Shown here in pieces: positions 36,626 through 40,572 of a stretch of DNA of 40,572 bases. A model generated the notes under the pieces. It made no database searches and was not told the DNA's origin. It worked only from the letters and a program-made list of their open reading frames with translations. Location of the stretch: contig VMSU01000049.1 in NCBI GenBank assembly GCA_013792005.1, positions 1 through 40,572 of the forward strand, given 5' to 3'. Source of the stretch: Desulfobulbaceae bacterium (GTDB taxonomy: Bacteria > Desulfobacterota > Desulfobulbia > Desulfobulbales > VMSU01). The first letter of the stretch is position 1. Every line of letters begins with the position of its first letter. Position numbers and translations under genes: made by a program.

Positions 36626-37537
36626 AACAAACTCACGATCTTTGACCGCAGCCACCAATGCGCCGTTAGTCGATGCAGAAATACCAAGACGCTCTGCCAA
36701 GCGGACAATTTCTCCATTAATGGCATCCACCTCCGTATGCCGGCCTGCCCGGATATCCTGAAGCATGGATGAAACATTGGCCCTTGTGTCCCGACAAACG
36801 ACAAGGACTCGTTCCTCAGGATTATCAAAAACTGCGATGCCAAGGGCTGAGGCGACCAGAACCGCTTCATGCACTGCCGCTTTCATGGTGACCAAGGCCT
36901 GGGGGCGAGACAGCAACTCACCGTTAGTACAATCTTCAACTACGGTGAGAGCGTTTATCCCAACGTTGATAATCAACTTATTCCACGCCGCAGCCAGAAT
37001 ATCGTCCACAACCTCAGTATCAATTCCAGCCCGGGTCAACAGTTCTGCCACCTTATTGAGCCGTGACCCGACCTCCACCGCAACTGGTGAAAGAGATCCC
37101 AGGAAGGTCGGCCCGTCTCCCCCGTGCCTAACAACCCCCTCTCCCAACAGATGCGCACCTTGAGCCGTAACTCCTAATGCCCAGTTGACAGCTAAGTTCG
37201 ATAGCTCGCGATGATGAGCAATTCCATTTTGCATGGCTATGAGCAATCCATCCCGGGCGAGAGCTGGAGCAAGAGAGCGGGCGGCTCCCGCCGCTGAATC
37301 AGATTTAACACATAGCAACGCCAACTCCACCGGAGCGGCCTGAGCAGGATCAGCTATGGTCGGTACCGGCACAACTGTAGCCTGACCATTTCGATCATAG
37401 AGTGTAATCCCGTGGGCTTCAATTCTCCGAGCACGCTCCGAACGATGATCCACCAGCCAGACCTGATGCCCAGCCCGGGCTAATGTAGCGCTAAAAAAAC
37501 ATCCCAGCGCTCCTGGACCAACCACGCAGATTTTCAC
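36617..37537 (-). CDS. panE: 2-dehydropantoate 2-reductase (ketopantoate reductase)
   Basis: This enzyme uses NADPH to make pantoate for coenzyme A. The 306-residue protein starts MKICVVGPGALGCFFSATLARAG, the Rossmann nucleotide-binding loop, and contains AAWNKLIINVGINALT with the likely catalytic Lys near residue 190 and an ASSTNGAL-like C-terminus. The start is GTG at 37537, with GGGAG six bases upstream. Related ketoacid reductases share this fold, so the substrate is inferred by family. It lies between the NrfJ-like lipoprotein and metK. Confidence 0.9.
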   Translation of the reverse strand: MKICVVGPGALGCFFSATLARAGHQVWLVDHRSERARRIEAHGITLYDRNGQATVVPVPTIADPAQAAPVELALLCVKSDSAAGAARSLAPALARDGLLIAMQNGIAHHRELSNLAVNWALGVTAQGAHLLGEGVVRHGGDGPTFLGSLSPVAVEVGSRLNKVAELLTRAGIDTEVVDDILAAAWNKLIINVGINALTVVEDCTNGELLSRPQALVTMKAAVHEAVLVASALGIAVFDNPEERVLVVCRDTRANVSSMLQDIRAGRHTEVDAINGEIVRLAERLGISASTNGALVAAVKDREFVQA

Positions 37538-37594
37538 TCTTTACTCCCGATGAGGGAATTTGTTCAACTTCTTACAACAGATCACACTAAACGC

Positions 37595-37627
37595 GAATAC
37601 TCCCCTACCAGAAGCAAGGGAGTATTC
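37595..37627 (-). terminator. Terminator hairpin after the OB-fold lipoprotein gene
   Basis: A perfect 10-bp stem (GAATACTCCC / GGGAGTATTC) with a 13-base loop lies ~40 bases after the lipoprotein stop and upstream of panE. It lacks a long T run, so termination strength is uncertain. Confidence 0.6.
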
Positions 37628-37667
37628 ATCGTCACACACAACAGGGGAGGTCCAATCAACTGCCAAC

Positions 37668-38519
37668 TTATTTGGTTACTTTGGCATCCTCAATAATAAC
37701 ATCATACTTATACCCTGAACCAAAATCTTTGGCGGCGGCGGCTGGACCTTCCACCGTTACGATATCGCCTTTTTCAGCAGTCTCCATGGTGGTCACAACC
37801 AGGTCATGGGTATTCTTGTTAGGATCACCGGTTCCATCCTGGATATGAATCCAATTCTTGCCCATGATATTTTTGGAAACCTTAACAACCTGCCCCTTAA
37901 CCGCGACATTTTTTTTATCAAGGGTCGCCGCCTTTTCATACAAGTCAGCAACAGACTGTCCATCAGGGCCAGCCGCTTTTTCCACCTTCAGGTCAGAAAA
38001 AGCAACGATGTTGCCAACGCTACCTCCTGACGCATCAGCACCTCCACTCTTCACGGCATCGCCAAAGCTCTCTGCCGCGCCACCTGCCGCGACCTCTTGT
38101 CCATCGCCCCTGGAAACCCCTGTGGCAAAAATAATCTTTTCAAAGGTCTTATTAAGGGTCTTGCTACTGAAATTCTCCATCACCGAGCCACCTTGAAGAG
38201 TAATCTCCTCTCCGATTGTCAACTCAGTCTTGGGGGCAGCCGCCCACACTTCCGTGCCTGAACCATCATCAAGACGAATATACGTGTAGCCGCTTGCATC
38301 CATGACTTCAGCCACTTTGCCCTTCACAACTGCTGGCGCAGCGGCATCGGCGGCGGCAGGAGCTGCCTCTGGAGTTGCTACCGCAGTCTGGCCAGCTGGG
38401 GCCTCCACAGTGGTGGCTGCCTTCTCTTTCCCCTTGTCCGAGGATTGTTGATTATCGCCACAAGCGGTCAAAGCAAGTGTTAATGCAAAGCAGGTCAAAC
38501 AACTATAAATCTTCTTCAT
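37668..38519 (-). CDS. Lipoprotein with two NrfJ-like OB-fold domains
   Basis: The 283-residue precursor has a lipobox (LTACGDNQQ, Cys near residue 20) and an Ala/Pro-rich linker. Two OB-like domains follow: VVKGKVAEVMDASGYTYIRLDDGSGTEVWAAAPKTE near 65-100 (split here by its length) and NVAVKGQVVKVSKNIMGKNWIHIQDGTG near 205-235. This pattern matches NrfJ-related exported proteins. The ATG at 38519 has AAGGAG seven bases upstream. The ligand and function are unknown; its N-terminal region resembles the small lipoprotein encoded upstream. Confidence 0.87.
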   Translation of the reverse strand: MKKIYSCLTCFALTLALTACGDNQQSSDKGKEKAATTVEAPAGQTAVATPEAAPAAADAAAPAVVKGKVAEVMDASGYTYIRLDDGSGTEVWAAAPKTELTIGEEITLQGGSVMENFSSKTLNKTFEKIIFATGVSRGDGQEVAAGGAAESFGDAVKSGGADASGGSVGNIVAFSDLKVEKAAGPDGQSVADLYEKAATLDKKNVAVKGQVVKVSKNIMGKNWIHIQDGTGDPNKNTHDLVVTTMETAEKGDIVTVEGPAAAAKDFGSGYKYDVIIEDAKVTK

Positions 38520-38600
38520 CACACATCTCCTTTACAGTAAAATAAAAGCGTACATTAAAATAGCCATCAAACAACAACAGCGGGACACATTCGACCTTCA

Positions 38601-38855
38601 TTACCTATCATCAGATGAACCAGCAGAGAGAGGCTGATCCGCAGGAGGGATCGACTCGTGCCCCGGCTCAACTGGAACAGTCGGCAAATCTCCGGAAACC
38701 GCCTCCTGAACAGCAAACACAGACTGAGCCATAGGGACAGCGACCACTGTCTCCTGTTTACCCTCGGACACCTCTGCAGATTGCTGATTATCGCTGCAAG
38801 CGGGCAAGTACATCATCAATACGGCCAAGATCAAACCATAATACAGCCTATTCAT
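38601..38855 (-). CDS. Small lipoprotein related to the OB-fold lipoprotein N-terminus
   Basis: The 84-residue product has a signal with lipobox-like YLPACSDNQQS, Cys near residue 20, followed by an acidic, Pro-rich tail without any OB fold. The DNQQS core right after the lipobox also occurs in the adjacent larger lipoprotein (ACGDNQQSS), pointing to tandem duplication and loss of the folded domains. The ATG at 38855 has GGAG seven bases upstream, which excludes the ATG two codons earlier. It may be a decaying or regulatory paralogue; its function is unknown. Confidence 0.75.
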   Translation of the reverse strand: MNRLYYGLILAVLMMYLPACSDNQQSAEVSEGKQETVVAVPMAQSVFAVQEAVSGDLPTVPVEPGHESIPPADQPLSAGSSDDR

Positions 38856-38959
38856 GCTCATTCTCCACCCAAGCTAACCCCAAGAACCTAATATGCCGCC
38901 AAGACCCCTTTCGTCACCAAAAACCGCACAAAATATACGCAAAATAGTTTTCTATACCA

Positions 38960-40572
38960 CTATTTCTTGATAAAGGCAAAGGTCAACTTTTTGTTTTTAA
39001 TACCGACACGACACACGCCACCCTTGCCAAGACTACCAAACAAAATCTCCTCTGCCAAAACATCACCAATCTCTTTCATAATCAGCCTCCGCAACGGTCT
39101 GGCTCCGCAATCGGGATCGTACCCTTGATTCGCCAGCCATAACCGCGCCGCATCCGATAAAGTGATGGTAATTTTCTTATCAAGAAGCTGGTCCTGCAAC
39201 TCTCCAATTAATTTATCGACAATTTTTTCAATCACTCCCCCTGCCAAGGGCTGGAAACTGATAATCCCGTCCAGACGGTTGCGAAATTCCGGCGCAAACA
39301 AATCCTGCAGCGCCTTTTGATCACGACCAGCCTTTGATCCCGTAAATCCAATGGCTTGCCCAGCCATCTCTCGTGCCCCGGCGTTAGAGGTCATGATCAG
39401 AATAACATTTCGGAAATCTGCCCTCCGTCCGGCATTATCGGTAAGGGTGGCGTTATCCATGACTTGCAGCAGAATACTAAACACATCAGGATGAGCTTTT
39501 TCAATCTCATCAAGCAATAACACACAATAGGGGTGCTTGCGGATGGCATCGGTGAGCAACCCGCCTTGATCAAAACCGACATAGCCAGGAGGTGCGCCGA
39601 TCAAACGAGCAACCGCGTGCTTTTCCATATACTCACTCATATCGATGCGCTCAAAATGAACTGTCAGCGTCGCCGCCAACTGACGACCGACCTCGGTTTT
39701 ACCAACCCCGGTCGGTCCCGTAAAAACAAAGGCGGCAGTCGGTCGCCTCGGATCATTCAATCCAGCCCGGGAACGCTTGACAGCCGTCACCATTGCCTCA
39801 ATAGCCTGGTCCTGACCAAATATTTTTCCCTTAAGCGCGCTGTCCAGATTCTTCAAGGCCTCCTGATCGGACACTGATGCGGTCAGCGCCGGAATGTTGG
39901 CCATTTTAGACACCACCATTTCAATGTCCCGACCGGTAATCAATCGGCGCCGACGCGTGCCCTTTCCCTCTAAACGGTAAATCGCTCCTACTTCATCAAC
40001 CACATCAATGGCCTTGTCCGGGAGAAACCGTTCATTGATATATCGCTTGGCCAACTCTGCGGCAGCCTGCAAGGCCGGTTCACTGTATTTGACCCCATGA
40101 TGCTCTTCATAGCGAGACTTAAGCCCCTTCAGGATAGCAATGGTTTCCACCACCGACGGTTCTTCGATATCGACCTTCTGAAAACGCCGGGACAAAGCTC
40201 TATCCTTTTCAATATAGTGTTTGTACTCCTCATAGGTAGTCGAGCCGATGCAGCGCAAAGAGCCATCCTGGAGTGAAGGTTTCAGCAGATTTGACGCGTC
40301 CATGCTGCCGCCGCTGGTGGCTCCCGCGCCGACAATGGTATGAATCTCATCAATAAACAAAATGATATTCCCCGCTGCCTTGACCTCCTTGAGCACCCCC
40401 TTCAACCGCTCCTCAAAATCTCCCCGATATTTGGTGCCAGACAGCAATGAACCCATGTCCAGGAGCCGGACGATCACATCCTTGAGCAAACCCGGAACCT
40501 TGCCTTGATAAATGTGCAGCGCCAATCCCTCAGCGATAGCGGTCTTACCAACCCCTGGCTCGCCCACCAGCA
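38960..40572 (-). CDS. clpA: ATP-dependent Clp protease ATP-binding subunit ClpA, N-terminus beyond window
   Basis: ClpA unfolds substrates for the ClpP protease. The frame is open to the right edge; the last ~535 residues are visible. In order: D1 Walker A GEPGVGKTAIAEG at the edge, the D1 ATPase region with LFIDEIHTIVGAGATSGG, and the linker. The D2 Walker A GPTGVGKTEVGRQLA is near the middle, followed by VLLLDEIEKAHPDVFSILLQ and the C-terminal domain with DPDCGARPLRRLI. The absence of a coiled-coil middle domain between D1 and D2 favours ClpA over ClpB. A weak 7-bp hairpin overlaps its stop codon. Confidence 0.96.
   Translation of the reverse strand, partial: LVGEPGVGKTAIAEGLALHIYQGKVPGLLKDVIVRLLDMGSLLSGTKYRGDFEERLKGVLKEVKAAGNIILFIDEIHTIVGAGATSGGSMDASNLLKPSLQDGSLRCIGSTTYEEYKHYIEKDRALSRRFQKVDIEEPSVVETIAILKGLKSRYEEHHGVKYSEPALQAAAELAKRYINERFLPDKAIDVVDEVGAIYRLEGKGTRRRRLITGRDIEMVVSKMANIPALTASVSDQEALKNLDSALKGKIFGQDQAIEAMVTAVKRSRAGLNDPRRPTAAFVFTGPTGVGKTEVGRQLAATLTVHFERIDMSEYMEKHAVARLIGAPPGYVGFDQGGLLTDAIRKHPYCVLLLDEIEKAHPDVFSILLQVMDNATLTDNAGRRADFRNVILIMTSNAGAREMAGQAIGFTGSKAGRDQKALQDLFAPEFRNRLDGIISFQPLAGGVIEKIVDKLIGELQDQLLDKKITITLSDAARLWLANQGYDPDCGARPLRRLIMKEIGDVLAEEILFGSLGKGGVCRVGIKNKKLTFAFIKK

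Overview
The window looks like chromosomal DNA of a Desulfobacterota bacterium, probably near Desulfobulbales. That placement is an inference from gene content, with no marker-gene search behind it. It rests on a translation/RNA operon with ylxR and nrnA inserted, a DHH-CBS-tRNA nucleotidyltransferase fusion, a type III glutamine synthetase, NrfJ-like OB-fold lipoproteins, a decayed IS4-type element of a kind common in deltaproteobacteria, and many small Cys-rich or zinc-ribbon proteins. Both ends cut through genes: pnp on the left and clpA on the right. Most genes are on the minus strand.

Region 1 (1-9.5 kb, minus) is a translation and RNA-metabolism operon. A near-consensus promoter (9469-9496) drives tRNA-Gly(CCC), followed by an intrinsic terminator/attenuator and then rimP, nusA, ylxR, infB, rbfA, nrnA, truB, rpsO and pnp. 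The layout parallels the E. coli metY-rimP-nusA-infB operon, with a different tRNA at its head. Region 2 (9.5-13 kb) holds a site-2-protease-like M50 membrane peptidase and a 905-residue DHH/CBS/nucleotidyltransferase fusion.

Region 3 (13.3-21.7 kb, minus) is a self-contained envelope transport locus: exbB-exbD-tonB, a TonB-dependent receptor with a TTG start and a structured upstream region, then an ABC ATPase and two ABC-2 permeases of the DUF3526 type. There is no periplasmic binding protein. The substrate cannot be read from the sequence, and this is the best candidate here for an uncharacterised system.

Region 4 (21.7-26.5 kb) is accessory. It has a fragment of a hybrid histidine kinase abutting a dead IS4-type element with perfect 16-bp inverted ends. 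Plus-strand genes follow: a 58-residue Cys protein, glyoxalase II, a GNAT acetyltransferase, a secreted protein with three C-x2-[WF]-D-x-F-N-x2-C repeats, and a YkgJ-like cysteine-cluster protein.

Region 5 (26.5-40.6 kb, minus) holds glnN, a DUF4156-like lipoprotein, a zinc-ribbon protein, acylphosphatase, ligA, a tautomerase, a pentapeptide-repeat protein, ahcY and metK (the SAM cycle), a ketopantoate reductase, two related lipoproteins and clpA. Two short repeat families lie between genes. One is a 151-bp MITE-like element, with two full copies each flanked by a 6-bp target duplication and one partial right end. The other is a 107-bp palindromic element present in two copies.
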